Part shown: piece after piece, positions 54,461-63,971 of the stretch
Layout of the letters: the number at the start of each line of letters is the position of its first letter
Numbering within the stretch: the first letter of the stretch is position 1
Assembly: GCF_900590755.1 (NCBI RefSeq)
Contig: NZ_UUOC01000001.1
Coordinates: 62,001 to 126,000, forward strand
DNA: 64,000 nucleotides
Reading direction: 5' to 3'
DNA from: Pseudomonas viridiflava
GTDB lineage: Bacteria > Pseudomonadota > Gammaproteobacteria > Pseudomonadales > Pseudomonadaceae
Made by a program: the position numbers and the translations under genes
The notes under the pieces: generated by a model
Databases searched by the model: none
What the model saw: only the letters and a program-made list of their open reading frames with translations
What the model was told of the DNA's origin: nothing

Positions 54461-55962
54461 GTTCAATTCACGAACAAGCCATGAATTATGTCTACCAACA
54501 AGTGCTGCAGCGTTTGTTGAGCTATTTCACCCGCGCTGAGCGCACGGCGCTGCAGTTGCTGATCCAGCGTCTGATCGTCGCAGCAGGCGGGATCGAGCGC
54601 ATTGCCAGCTTCAAGGTGCTGGTGCCCTTCAGTGGTGGTAAAGACAGCGCCTACACCGTTGCTCTGTTGCGTGCCGCGCAGTTGAGCATCGCCGGTCGCG
54701 CACCCGCCACCTTCAATCTGCGGGTTGCCAGCATGCGCCATGCGGGCATGACGCCCGCCGTCATGAATAATATCGACAGAACCTACTGCGCGCTTTTTTT
54801 GCACGATGACCCACGGGTAGAACTATTGCTCGTAGAAGGCGAGCAGGTGCAGGTTTTCGAGCCCGATTTACCCGTGTCGGCGGTCCATCGGGAGCTGAGC
54901 CGCTCCGACATGCTGGTCAGCGGGCATGTATCGGCCGGCGACGGTCGAACCACGTTCTGTAACAGTTGCTATCTGGGCATTGCGGGTTTTGTCTCGCGGG
55001 CGACAGCCTGGGGCAGCGGCGTAGATGCGGTGGTCAGTGGCGATCCTCGCAAGGAGCAAAAGCAATACGTCACTTGGATCATGCGCCTGGCACCGCGTAG
55101 CGGCTACCGCTTCAGCGATTGGGGAAACCAGAATTTCAACGGCATGCTGAAGATCATCGACAGCATCGGCCAGACCTATCATCAAGAGTTGTATGGCGAG
55201 GCTGGCGAGCCGCCTGCTGTTTTTGCAAGGCCGTTCGCGGGGGCCAACAAGTCCGTGGTGCCTACCTTTATCAGCATTGCCGATTTGATACCCAGCGGCA
55301 TTGAGGAACACTGGAAACTGCTGACTGATTTTCTGGGCTTTCGCTTCGAGGATCTGGCGTTCAGTTTCAGTGAGTCGGATTGCGCCAATCCATTGCTCAT
55401 GGCACATATGCGCGGTCTGAAAGTCCAGTACGTACAGGGCCGCAGTTATGCCGAGGGCATTGGTGAGTATTTACAGCTCGCCAAAGGGTTGATGCGCAAA
55501 AAGGGCATGCCTCAGCGCTTGATCGAACAGGCAATGGGCGCCTATCAGGGGGAAGAGAAAATTGCCTCCCGTCGCGCCCTGGCGAGCGAGTTTGCTCAAG
55601 AAGGCTATGGCCTGAATGAAGCGCAGCTGATTTGCCTGCTGTTTTCGCCGTTCGTCAATGAAGGTCGTGAACTGGAAGCGTTTCTGCGCCGCTGCCACCC
55701 TGGCATGCTGGTGGCGATACCCGATCTGCACAAGGCATTGCAAGGGCTGGGGGCGCCAGACCAGGTCCTGCAATGGCTGGTCGATATCAGCGGATTAACT
55801 CTGGAGGGGCTGCAAAGCCTGTACCTCAAGCGGCGCGTGGACTTCAACGACAAGGGCTCACTGATAGCCAGAGTCCGTGCGGCCGATCCTGACAAGCGCA
55901 ATATCATTACCGTGGATGCAGAGACAGGTGAGCCGGCGGTTGAAATGCTGTCCGGGCGTTGA
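54457..55962 (+). CDS. Orphan PP-loop ATPase with CxxC motif
   Basis: A 501-residue N-type ATP pyrophosphatase. The PP-loop SGGKDS is at residues 59-64; a CxxC (Cys168, Cys171) lies in TTFCNSCYLGIAGF, followed by VVSGDPRKE near residue 192, the same order as in TtcA/ThiI-type thiolases and N-acetyl sugar amidotransferases. Such enzymes adenylate a carbonyl oxygen and replace it with sulfur or nitrogen. Residues 330-501 are helical and not recognised; Cys309 is another candidate. It is much longer than TtcA (about 300). GGAGG precedes the ATG. No carrier or sulfurtransferase gene is adjacent. Substrate unknown. Confidence 0.8.
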   Translation: MSSIHEQAMNYVYQQVLQRLLSYFTRAERTALQLLIQRLIVAAGGIERIASFKVLVPFSGGKDSAYTVALLRAAQLSIAGRAPATFNLRVASMRHAGMTPAVMNNIDRTYCALFLHDDPRVELLLVEGEQVQVFEPDLPVSAVHRELSRSDMLVSGHVSAGDGRTTFCNSCYLGIAGFVSRATAWGSGVDAVVSGDPRKEQKQYVTWIMRLAPRSGYRFSDWGNQNFNGMLKIIDSIGQTYHQELYGEAGEPPAVFARPFAGANKSVVPTFISIADLIPSGIEEHWKLLTDFLGFRFEDLAFSFSESDCANPLLMAHMRGLKVQYVQGRSYAEGIGEYLQLAKGLMRKKGMPQRLIEQAMGAYQGEEKIASRRALASEFAQEGYGLNEAQLICLLFSPFVNEGRELEAFLRRCHPGMLVAIPDLHKALQGLGAPDQVLQWLVDISGLTLEGLQSLYLKRRVDFNDKGSLIARVRAADPDKRNIITVDAETGEPAVEMLSGR

Positions 55963-55985
55963 GGGGTGTCTGAAAAAGGCAGGGT

Positions 55986-56069
55986 CTGTAGGAGCTGCCG
56001 AAGGCTGCGAAAGCGATTTGTCTGATGTACCGCCTTCGCATCCCTCGTAACCCTGGTCAGCTCCTACAG
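55986..56069. repeat. REP-type inverted repeat, family A
   Basis: Begins CTGTAGGAGCTGCCGAAGG and ends CAGCTCCTACAG, with imperfect inner arms. It lies 24 bp after the PP-loop gene and just before the helicase gene. Confidence 0.75.
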
Positions 56070-56191
56070 GACCGGGTGGTGCATTAGACAAGCTGAACCC
56101 GGCCCGTCGATCCATTTATGTTTGCCAGAGCGGTTCAGGGCTGTTATCTGTATGCCCATCCAGTACACCTTCTGATGGCATCCTTGACGCT

Positions 56192-58507
56192 GTGGCACTT
56201 CCTCTTGTTTCTAGCGCTGAATCTCCGCGCTCTCTCGCTCCTGATCTGGCCGACCAGGCTGTTTATGGGGTCGCCGTGCGCGCGCTGTGCGAGTTCACCG
56301 CCAAGCGGGGGGATCTGGATCTGCGTTTCACGCCGTCACCCACCGCACAGGAAGGCATCGCCGGGCACCGGACAGTGGCGGCTCGCCGCAGTCCTGGCTA
56401 CCTGACTGAAGTGTCGCTTGCTGGCCAATACCTGCAATTGAAGATTCGCGGCAGGGCAGACGGCTACGACCCCGGGCTGAATCAGCTGGAAGAGATCAAG
56501 ACCTATCGGGGCGAGCTTGAGGCCATGCCCGACAACCATCGGCAGCTGCATTGGGCCCAGGCAAAGATCTACGGCTGGTTACTGTGTCAGCAGTTGCAGC
56601 TGAGTGAGGTCAATCTCGCGCTGGTGTATTTCAATATCGTCACTGAGCAGGAAACGCCGATTCGTGAGCGCTTTACGGCGGCGACCCTCGAAGGCTTTTT
56701 CCAACAACAATGCGGGATATTCCTTAAGTGGGCGCAGCAGGAGTTGGAACATTCCCGGGATCGGAATCAGGCCTGTAGTGTGCTCAAGTTTCCCCATGTG
56801 GCGTTTCGTACCGGGCAGCGTCATCTTGCCGAGTCGGTTTACAAGGCTGTGAGCACGGGGCGCTGCCTGATGGCGCAGGCGCCTACGGGTATCGGGAAAA
56901 CCATCGGCACGTTGTTCCCGATGCTCAAAGCGGCATCCCCCCAGAAACTGGACAAGATTTTTTTTCTGACGGCGAAAACGCCGGGGCGCAAGCTGGCGCT
57001 GGATGCGTTGTCGGTGATTGGCAGCAGCGCGCCGGAGCTCAAGTTGCGGGTGCTGGAACTGGTCGCGCGGGACAAAGCCTGCGAACACCCCGACAAAGCC
57101 TGCAATGGCGATTCATGCCCCTTGGCCAAAGGCTTTTACGACCGTTTGCCCGAGGCGCGCAGTGCGGCCATCGCCGCGCCTTCGCTGGATCAGGCGGGAA
57201 TGCGCGCGGTTGCACTGGAGCATCAGGTCTGCCCGTATTACCTCAGCCAGGAAATGGCCCGCTGGGCCGACGTGGTGATTGCCGATTACAACTACTACTT
57301 TGACTTGAGTGCCTTGCTGTTCGGGCTGGGTCAGTTCAATCAGTGGCGCGTGGCGGTGTTGGTGGACGAAGCCCACAACATGGTTGAGCGCACCCGGCAG
57401 ATGTACAGCGCCAGCCTGGATCAGCACAGCCTGAGCGCGCTACGCCAGAGCGCACCCGAGCCGCTACAGAAGTCATTGCAGCGGCTTAATCGTGACTGGA
57501 ACGCCTTGCATAAAACTCAGGTTGCGCCTTATCAGGCCTATCCCGGAACACCCGGCAAGCTGTTGCAAAGCCTCAACCAGTGCATCACCGCCATGGGCGA
57601 TTATTTCAATGAGCATCCCCACGCGGTGGATGGTGCATTGCAGAGCTTCTATTTCGAGGCCATTGCTTTCGTGCGGATTGCCGAGTTATTCGATGAGCAT
57701 TTCGTGTTCGATATCAGCAAGCGCGAGGTGGGCAAGCGCAGTCTGTCGCGCTTGTGCCTGCGCAATGTGGTGCCTGCCGGGTTCATCCGCCCCCGATTGA
57801 CGGCAGCACGCAGCAGCGTGTTGTTCTCGGCAACCCTCAGCCCCCGGCATTACTACGCTGATTTGCTGGGGTTGCCTGAAAACACCGCATGGATTGATGT
57901 GGAATCGCCGTTCAGTCGCGAACAGCTGGACGTGCGCATCGTCAGCCAGATTTCCACGCGTTTCACCCACCGGCAAGCGTCCCTGGCACCCATCGTGGCG
58001 CTGATGGCCGAGCAGTTCGAAAAGCGGCCGGGTAACTACCTGGCGTTTTTCAGCAGCTTCGACTATTTGCAGCAGGTCGCAGAACTGATGCAACGCACAC
58101 ATCCGCAAGTCGCGCTGTGGCAGCAGGCCAGGGGCATGAGCGAAGGCGAGCGCCAGGCTTTTCTTGATCGATTCACCCTCGACAGCGAGGGCATCGGCTT
58201 TGCGGTACTGGGTGGAGCTTTTGGCGAAGGGATCGATCTGCCCGGCGCCCGCCTGATCGGAGCCTTTATTGCGACGCTGGGGCTTGCGCAACTGAACCCG
58301 GTCAACGAACAACTCAAGCAGCGCATGGCTGCCTTGTTCGGCTCAGGCTACGATTACACCTACCTTTATCCTGGGGTGCAGAAAGTCGTACAGGCTGCGG
58401 GCCGGGTGATACGCAGTCAGCAGGACAGCGGCGTGGTGATGTTGATCGACGACCGCTTTGCCGAACACAAAGTGCAGCAATTGCTGCCGCGCTGGTGGCA
58501 GCTCTGA
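56192..58507 (+). CDS. DEAH-box Fe-S helicase with PD-(D/E)XK-like N-terminus
   Basis: A 771-residue superfamily 2 helicase of the XPD/DinG (Rad3) type. Residues 80-110 have IRGRADGYD and LEEIKTY (Asp90, Glu101, Lys103), a PD-(D/E)XK-like nuclease signature. Walker A APTGIGKT is at 230-237, four cysteines (297, 304, 309, 347) could hold a 4Fe-4S cluster, and VDEAHN is at 391-396. FSATLSP and QAAGRVIRSQQD are the later motifs. The start is uncertain: GTG at 56192 has no ribosome binding site and recognisable homology begins near residue 26 (GVAVRALCEFT). Likely DNA repair; partner not visible. Confidence 0.85.
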   Translation: MALPLVSSAESPRSLAPDLADQAVYGVAVRALCEFTAKRGDLDLRFTPSPTAQEGIAGHRTVAARRSPGYLTEVSLAGQYLQLKIRGRADGYDPGLNQLEEIKTYRGELEAMPDNHRQLHWAQAKIYGWLLCQQLQLSEVNLALVYFNIVTEQETPIRERFTAATLEGFFQQQCGIFLKWAQQELEHSRDRNQACSVLKFPHVAFRTGQRHLAESVYKAVSTGRCLMAQAPTGIGKTIGTLFPMLKAASPQKLDKIFFLTAKTPGRKLALDALSVIGSSAPELKLRVLELVARDKACEHPDKACNGDSCPLAKGFYDRLPEARSAAIAAPSLDQAGMRAVALEHQVCPYYLSQEMARWADVVIADYNYYFDLSALLFGLGQFNQWRVAVLVDEAHNMVERTRQMYSASLDQHSLSALRQSAPEPLQKSLQRLNRDWNALHKTQVAPYQAYPGTPGKLLQSLNQCITAMGDYFNEHPHAVDGALQSFYFEAIAFVRIAELFDEHFVFDISKREVGKRSLSRLCLRNVVPAGFIRPRLTAARSSVLFSATLSPRHYYADLLGLPENTAWIDVESPFSREQLDVRIVSQISTRFTHRQASLAPIVALMAEQFEKRPGNYLAFFSSFDYLQQVAELMQRTHPQVALWQQARGMSEGERQAFLDRFTLDSEGIGFAVLGGAFGEGIDLPGARLIGAFIATLGLAQLNPVNEQLKQRMAALFGSGYDYTYLYPGVQKVVQAAGRVIRSQQDSGVVMLIDDRFAEHKVQQLLPRWWQL

Positions 58508-58639
58508 TTGCTCAAGCGCTTAGGGATCGATAGCCGAGCGCAGCGGTCAAACTGCCAGTAAACTGCCGCGCCGCTGATTATTATTTTTCACACCATTGCA
58601 GCAGCCAGCTCTATTTCTATTTCATTTCATGGAGGTTGT

Positions 58640-60280
58640 ATGAGTCTCAGTCCCTTCGCCGGCAAGCTGGCACCGGCTCAATTGCTGGTTGATATTCCTC
58701 GATTGGTCACCGCTTATTACACCGGCCAGCCTGATGCATCGGTTTCGACCCAGCGCGTGGCGTTCGGCACTTCCGGCCACCGGGGCAGCTCGTTCGAGTT
58801 GAGTTTCAACGAGTGGCACGTGCTGGCCATCAGTCAGGCGATTTGTCTCTACCGTCAAGCCAATGGGATTGATGGTCCTTTGTTCCTGGGCGCTGACACT
58901 CACGCACTGTCGACACCCGCCGCCGCCACGGCGCTGGAAGTGCTGGCCGCCAACGGCGTGCAGGTGATGATTTCCGAAGGTGACGAATTCACGCCGACTC
59001 CGGCGGTTTCCCACGCGATCATCTGTTACAACCGTGGCCGTACTACCGGGCTGGCCGACGGTATCGTAATCACCCCGTCGCACAACCCGCCAGAAAGCGG
59101 CGGCTTCAAGTACAACCCGCCCAATGGCGGCCCGGCGGACAGCCACATTACCAAGTGGATCGAGGCCAAGGCGAACGAGCTGCTGGCGGAGAAAGTCCTG
59201 GGCGTCAGCCGCATGAGCCATGAAAAGGCTCTGCGCGCCGATACCACGCATCGCCATGACTATCTCAACACCTATGTTGCTGACCTGAAAAACGTCATCG
59301 ACATGGATGCCATTCGCAGCGCTGGTCTGCGCCTGGGCGTTGATCCGCTGGGTGGAGCAGGGGTGAACTACTGGTCGGCGATCGGCGAGCATTACGGTTT
59401 GAATCTGGACGTGGTCAATCAATTCGTTGACCCGACCTTCCGCTTCATGTGCGTCGACTGGGACGGCAAGATCCGCATGGACCCGTCGTCCAACTTTGCC
59501 ATGCAAGGGCTGATCGGCCTGAAGGACCGTTATCAGGTGGCATTCGCTTGCGACCCGGATCACGACCGCCACGGTATCGTCACGCCAACCGGCGGCCTGT
59601 TGGCACCCAACAACTACCTGGCGGTATCCATCGACTATCTGTTCCAGAACCGTCCTGAGTGGCGCGCTGATGCAGCGGTTGGCAAGACCGTGGTCAGCAG
59701 CGGCATGATTGATCGCGTGGCCGCGCGTCTGGGCCGTCGGCTGTATGAAGTACCGGTTGGGTTCAAGTTCTTTGCCGAAGGTTTGTTTGACGGTTCCCTG
59801 GGCTTTGGCGGCGAAGAAAGCGCTGGCGCTTCGTTCCTGCGCAAAGACGGCACGGTCTGGACCACCGACAAGGACGGCTTGATCCCGGCCTTGCTGGCAG
59901 CGGAAATCACGGCACGCAAAGGTCGTGACCCAAGCGAGATCTACCAGTCGCTGACTGAAGAGCTGGGCGAGCCGTTCTCGACCCGTGTCGAAGCCAAGGC
60001 CAGCCCGGAACAGAAAGCTGCGCTGGGCAAGCTGTCGCCGGATCAGGTCAAGTCTACTGAGCTGGCAGGCGAGGCGATCCAGAGCGTATTGAGCCACGCA
60101 CCGGGGAATAACCAGGCCATTGGCGGTCTGAAAGTCATCACCGAAAACGGCTGGTTCGCTGCGCGTCCGTCGGGTACCGAAGACATCTACAAGATCTACG
60201 CCGAAAGTTTTGTCGGTGAAGACCACCTCAAACGCCTGGTGGCAGAGGCTCAAGTGTTGGTGGATGCGGCGATTGCTTGA
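58640..60280 (+). CDS. pgm: Phosphoglucomutase, alpha-D-glucose specific
   Basis: A 546-residue alpha-phosphohexomutase interconverting glucose 1-phosphate and glucose 6-phosphate. The phosphoserine loop is [15 protein letters not shown], the metal loop CDPDHDRHG, the sugar-binding loop [10 protein letters not shown] and the phosphate loop [12 protein letters not shown]. Length is normal for the Pgm type. GGAGG precedes the ATG. It links zwf/gnd flux to GalU and to glucan synthesis. Confidence 0.96.
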   Translation: MSLSPFAGKLAPAQLLVDIPRLVTAYYTGQPDASVSTQRVAFGTSGHRGSSFELSFNEWHVLAISQAICLYRQANGIDGPLFLGADTHALSTPAAATALEVLAANGVQVMISEGDEFTPTPAVSHAIICYNRGRTTGLADGIVITPSHNPPESGGFKYNPPNGGPADSHITKWIEAKANELLAEKVLGVSRMSHEKALRADTTHRHDYLNTYVADLKNVIDMDAIRSAGLRLGVDPLGGAGVNYWSAIGEHYGLNLDVVNQFVDPTFRFMCVDWDGKIRMDPSSNFAMQGLIGLKDRYQVAFACDPDHDRHGIVTPTGGLLAPNNYLAVSIDYLFQNRPEWRADAAVGKTVVSSGMIDRVAARLGRRLYEVPVGFKFFAEGLFDGSLGFGGEESAGASFLRKDGTVWTTDKDGLIPALLAAEITARKGRDPSEIYQSLTEELGEPFSTRVEAKASPEQKAALGKLSPDQVKSTELAGEAIQSVLSHAPGNNQAIGGLKVITENGWFAARPSGTEDIYKIYAESFVGEDHLKRLVAEAQVLVDAAIA

Positions 60281-60301
60281 ACGAAACCATTCGCCGTGCC
60301 T

Positions 60302-60389
60302 GTTGGAGCGAGGCTTGCCCGCGAACCAGTCGCATAGATAGAACTGTCAGACCGCGTCATCGTTCTTAGCGGGCAAGCCTCGCTCCAAC
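60302..60389. repeat. REP-type inverted repeat, family C
   Basis: Two perfect 21-bp arms containing GGAGCGAGGCTTGCCCGC and complement, 46 bp apart. It lies after pgm. The inner GCTTGCCCGC is shared with the family B copy at 28204. Confidence 0.85.
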
Positions 60390-60423
60390 GGAGTCCGTAA
60401 TTTCTGACAACGACTGCTCAAAT

Positions 60424-60460
60424 GAAAAAGCCCGGACTCGCGAGAGCCCGGGCTTTTTTT
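60424..60460. terminator. Bidirectional terminator between pgm and pirin gene
   Basis: AAAAAGCCCGG and CCCGGGCTTTTTTT arms around a 10-base loop; T-run on both strands, between convergent genes. Confidence 0.85.
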
Positions 60461-60480
60461 GTGCTGCGGTCAGTGCTGGG

Positions 60481-61176
60481 TCAAGCCACATCCACCAGCA
60501 CGATTTCGCTGTCTTCAATGGCGGTGACCCGCAGTACGCGTTCATCTTCCACAGCGATGCCATCCCGTGCCACGGCCTTTACACCGTTGACTTCGATGCT
60601 ACCGGTGGCCGGGACCAGATAGGCGCGGCGACCTGCATCCAGTTGGTATTCGGCACTTTCCCCGGCTTTCAGGTTGGCTGCGACCAAGCGTGCATCGGCG
60701 CGGATCCGCAGGCTGACGTCGTCACCGACTTTGCCGCTGGCCAGGGTCACGAAACCTTCGCGATCGCCTTTCGGGAAGGGTTTTGCGCCCCAGGAAGGTG
60801 CCGCGCCGGTTTCGTTGGGCATGATCCAGATCTGGAAGATCTTGGTGGCCTTGGACTCCATGTTGTATTCGCTGTGAGCAATACCAGTGCCCGCGCTCAT
60901 GACCTGAACGTCGCCCGCTTCGGTGCGGCCTTTGTTACCCAGGTTGTCTTCGTGGGTGATGGCGCCTTCACGAACGTAGGTGATGATTTCCATATCCCGG
61001 TGTGCGTGTTTCGGGAAGCCGGTACCTGCCTGAATTACGTCATCGTTCCAGACCCGCAGTTGACCCCAGTTCATGCGTTGGGTGTCGTAGTACTCAGCGA
61101 AAGAGAAGTGGTGATGTGCGTCCAGCCAGCCGTGGTTGGCGCCGCCCAAAGTGTTGAAAGGTCGTAATTGCAGCAT
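60481..61176 (-). CDS. Pirin family protein
   Basis: A 231-residue bicupin. N-terminal cupin segments WLDAHHHFSFAEYYD, GFPKHAHRDMEIITY and VQVMSAGTGIAHSE hold the metal ligands (three histidines and a glutamate) and are intact. The start is fixed by AGGAGG seven bases before the ATG at 61176; the longer frame up to 61968 is antisense to the helicase gene. Bacterial pirins include quercetinases and enzyme regulators; the role here is not clear. Confidence 0.92.
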   Translation of the reverse strand: MLQLRPFNTLGGANHGWLDAHHHFSFAEYYDTQRMNWGQLRVWNDDVIQAGTGFPKHAHRDMEIITYVREGAITHEDNLGNKGRTEAGDVQVMSAGTGIAHSEYNMESKATKIFQIWIMPNETGAAPSWGAKPFPKGDREGFVTLASGKVGDDVSLRIRADARLVAANLKAGESAEYQLDAGRRAYLVPATGSIEVNGVKAVARDGIAVEDERVLRVTAIEDSEIVLVDVA

Positions 61177-61269
61177 GGTATGGCCTCCTGAGCAGAGCCG
61201 GGCAGTCAGTGAGCCCGGGGTGCTGAACGTTGTTCGGTTGTCGATGGAGCTATGATTGATCAAATTAAT

Positions 61270-61317
61270 ATCGATAAAAAGCGTAAATAATCGCTTTATC
61301 CTATCTATTATATCGAT
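61270..61317. promoter_or_regulatory. Nested palindromes between pirin and helicase genes
   Basis: Outer ATCGATA (61270-61276) and TATCGAT (61311-61317) enclose AAAGCG (61278-61283) and CGCTTT (61292-61297). The stretch is AT-rich and lies about 95 bp before the pirin start. It could be an operator for a regulator encoded elsewhere. Confidence 0.4.
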
Positions 61318-61455
61318 TGATGACTGGGGGCTTATTCTCCACTCCACCTGCACTTGATCGGCTAATACTCTGATTGCTCGGCATTTCACTGGAGCTGACA
61401 GGGGAATCGGGCGACCATACGCGCCTCTTATCCAACTCACTCGCCTGGAGCCTGC

Positions 61456-63945
61456 GTGCCAGACAATTTGCCTGTCGATGTCCATCCCGCTGATGAACCT
61501 GAACTGATCACTGCACAACAGTTGCCGTTCCTCAAACGTCTGGTCTCGCGTGTGCTCGGGCGCGGCCTGAGTCGTCTGGGGGCACAGCATGAGCCGTCCT
61601 GGCAGCAGGGCCATGCTGACGGTTATCTCAATGGCCATCAGCACGGCGTGGATGAGGGTTACGCCGACGGTCATCTGGACGGTATAGAAGAAGGGCGCAA
61701 GGTGCTGGTGATCCGCGACACGCGGCCTATGGAGCATCGCGGGCCGAAAGTCGACGACCATTTGTTTGATGACTGGCGTTTGCCGCTGAACGCCGAACTG
61801 AAAAAACGCATCAAGGCTGATGTTGCTCTGAAGTTGCCAGCCCATGGGCAACCCAGTGCTGCGCAATGGAAGATGATCTTCAGTGACACACCTTCGACCT
61901 ACGTGATCGCCGGGGCCGGTGCTGGCAAGTCGACGTCCTTGGTGCTGCGTATCCTGCTGCTGACCCATTATCTGGATTTCGAGCTGGACTCCATGACTGT
62001 GGTGACCTTCACCCGGGAGTCACGAAAGGACTTCGTCAATAAACTCGTGGAGATCTTTGGTCTGTGGGGCCGCGAGCTGAGTCAGAAACAGGCAAGGGAG
62101 GTGGTGCGCACTTTCCATTCACGGATTCTGCCTCTCGTGCGCAGCCTGCCGGGCCTGGAGAAACTGACCGCTTTCGAGAATCTTGGCACTCAAGCGGCTG
62201 CGGGGCTTGAAGAGGGCGCCGACAGTAATCCTTTTGATCTGCGTATCAACGACGTACAGCGCCAGCAACTTAATCTCTGCTATCGCGACCTGTACGCCAG
62301 CAATGAGCGCTTTCGTGAGGTCATGGCACCGCTTTATCGTCAGGCGTTGCAGCTCAAGGAGCTGGAGCGGGATCACCCTGATGTGCAGAAGCGGGTCACG
62401 GTGACCGAGCTGTCATCCAGACGCGATGAAGAGCTGTGCGATATCGTTGAAGACTTGTGGATTCGCGCCAAGGCATGGCCCATCAAGGGCATCGAGCCGA
62501 TGCGCCAGACGGTGGAAATCAACGGTTTCGGCTTCCATCTTCATGGCTACATCGCGCAGCTGGATGCCTGGGTGGTGCTGGGTTACGACCCGTCTGAAAA
62601 TCAGCAGATGAAGCGTGCGGATGCCAAGTTACCGGTCTGGGCGGAATGGGTCATCAAACGCACCCTGTTTCAAGCTTTCTGTCGCAAGCCATTGATCTGG
62701 ATAGATAACTACGAGTCTGGAAGCCGTGTTCTGCAATCACTCTCCGGTGCAGCAGTGGCGGGGCCGGGTTTTGATTACAAGGTAAAGGGTGAGCTTGGCT
62801 CAGCTCCTATACTCGACAGCTTTGTTAGCGCTGCCGGGTTTATCGAGAACCTTGGGCTGGATGTCCCGGCCGCTGTCGCCGAGATGAGTTTTGCCAACAA
62901 TGATCCGGATCGATACTTCTTCGAAGCCTTGAGCCTGTTCTGGAAAGCCTTCGAGAACCAGCTTCTGACGCAAACCCCACCGGTCATGACGTACAACCGG
63001 ATGTTCGCCATGTTTGGCGAGGCTTCACCGGAGAATCTCAAACTGGTGGGTGATGAGCAGCTCAGGCCGCTTTCACATTTGATGATCGATGAATTCCAGG
63101 ACGTCTCACCGCAGATCGTCTCCTGGGTGCGGGCCAGTTTGCGCGAGATTCGCCGCCGTGGGCCGGACATGCACAAGGGCCGGGGGGCGCAACATGCTTC
63201 GCTGCTGTGTGTGGGCGATGACTGGCAATCGATTTACGGCTGGCGTGGGAGCTCGCCCAAATATTTCATGGATTTCCCCAAGGAATTTCCATCACCGGCC
63301 ACGACCAAAGTGCTGCTCAGCGATAACTACCGCAGCCACCAGCACATCATTGATGCGGCAGAACACATCGTCCGCGCGGCGCCAGCCATTGCCGGCAAGA
63401 AGGCTCGGGCCAGTGGCGCCAATCAGGAGCTGCTGCCCGTCACGGTGCTGGATCGCAACGACGAGCAGTTGGCTCAGCGGGTGATCGAGCACTACAACGA
63501 TGGCGATTCGATTCTGCTGCTGTACCGAAAAAGCAGCGAAAAAGCGTTGTTTTCCACGCAATTGCAGGCATTGGTTGATGCCGATTATGCGTTAGCGCCC
63601 TCAGCGCGGCGTTTCAAGCAATTGACCTATCACAGTGCCAAGGGCTTGCAGGCGGATGCGGTATTTTTGCTGGGTGATTGCCAGCATCTGACTCAGTCCC
63701 CATACAAGAACCAGCTTTATCGGCTCGCAGGCCTGAGCAGCCAGACAGACACTGATGGGTTCGACCGGGCGCAGCGCGATGAGGTACTGCGCCTGGCGTA
63801 TGTGGCCATCACCCGAGCGGTGCGCCATTGCTACTGGTATATCGACGCAAGTGCGCGTGACGCAGTGAACGTCAGCAAGGCATCGGATCGTATTGATGGG
63901 GACAAAGCGTTTTTCGAAGACTTGCGCAGCGGGCGTAGCGTTTAG
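61456..63945 (+). CDS. UvrD/Rep-like superfamily 1 helicase with N-terminal GX3 repeat
   Basis: An 829-residue helicase. Walker A AGAGAGKST is at 152-160, Walker B LMIDEFQDVSP in the second half, then DDWQSIYGWRGSSPKYF, NYRSHQHI, LTYHSAKGLQADAV and LAYVAITRAVRHCYW, the usual SF1 motifs. Before the motor, residues 52-80 have glycine at every fourth position, eight in a row (Gly52, 56, 60, 64, 68, 72, 76, 80). An insertion of about 300 residues separates motifs Ia and II. The GTG start has GGAG six bases upstream. Likely DNA repair or recombination; no nuclease partner is adjacent. Confidence 0.85.
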   Translation: MPDNLPVDVHPADEPELITAQQLPFLKRLVSRVLGRGLSRLGAQHEPSWQQGHADGYLNGHQHGVDEGYADGHLDGIEEGRKVLVIRDTRPMEHRGPKVDDHLFDDWRLPLNAELKKRIKADVALKLPAHGQPSAAQWKMIFSDTPSTYVIAGAGAGKSTSLVLRILLLTHYLDFELDSMTVVTFTRESRKDFVNKLVEIFGLWGRELSQKQAREVVRTFHSRILPLVRSLPGLEKLTAFENLGTQAAAGLEEGADSNPFDLRINDVQRQQLNLCYRDLYASNERFREVMAPLYRQALQLKELERDHPDVQKRVTVTELSSRRDEELCDIVEDLWIRAKAWPIKGIEPMRQTVEINGFGFHLHGYIAQLDAWVVLGYDPSENQQMKRADAKLPVWAEWVIKRTLFQAFCRKPLIWIDNYESGSRVLQSLSGAAVAGPGFDYKVKGELGSAPILDSFVSAAGFIENLGLDVPAAVAEMSFANNDPDRYFFEALSLFWKAFENQLLTQTPPVMTYNRMFAMFGEASPENLKLVGDEQLRPLSHLMIDEFQDVSPQIVSWVRASLREIRRRGPDMHKGRGAQHASLLCVGDDWQSIYGWRGSSPKYFMDFPKEFPSPATTKVLLSDNYRSHQHIIDAAEHIVRAAPAIAGKKARASGANQELLPVTVLDRNDEQLAQRVIEHYNDGDSILLLYRKSSEKALFSTQLQALVDADYALAPSARRFKQLTYHSAKGLQADAVFLLGDCQHLTQSPYKNQLYRLAGLSSQTDTDGFDRAQRDEVLRLAYVAITRAVRHCYWYIDASARDAVNVSKASDRIDGDKAFFEDLRSGRSV

Positions 63946-63949
63946 CGAA

Positions 63950-63971
63950 GGGGCTGCTCAACATCAGCCCC
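63950..63971. terminator. Hairpin after the UvrD-like gene
   Basis: GGGGCTG and CAGCCCC arms with an 8-base loop directly after the stop codon. No T-run follows. Confidence 0.4.

Noticed and set aside
60481..61968. Pirin gene extended to 495 codons
   Set aside because: The extension is antisense to the helicase gene; AGGAGG and family conservation place the pirin start at 61176.
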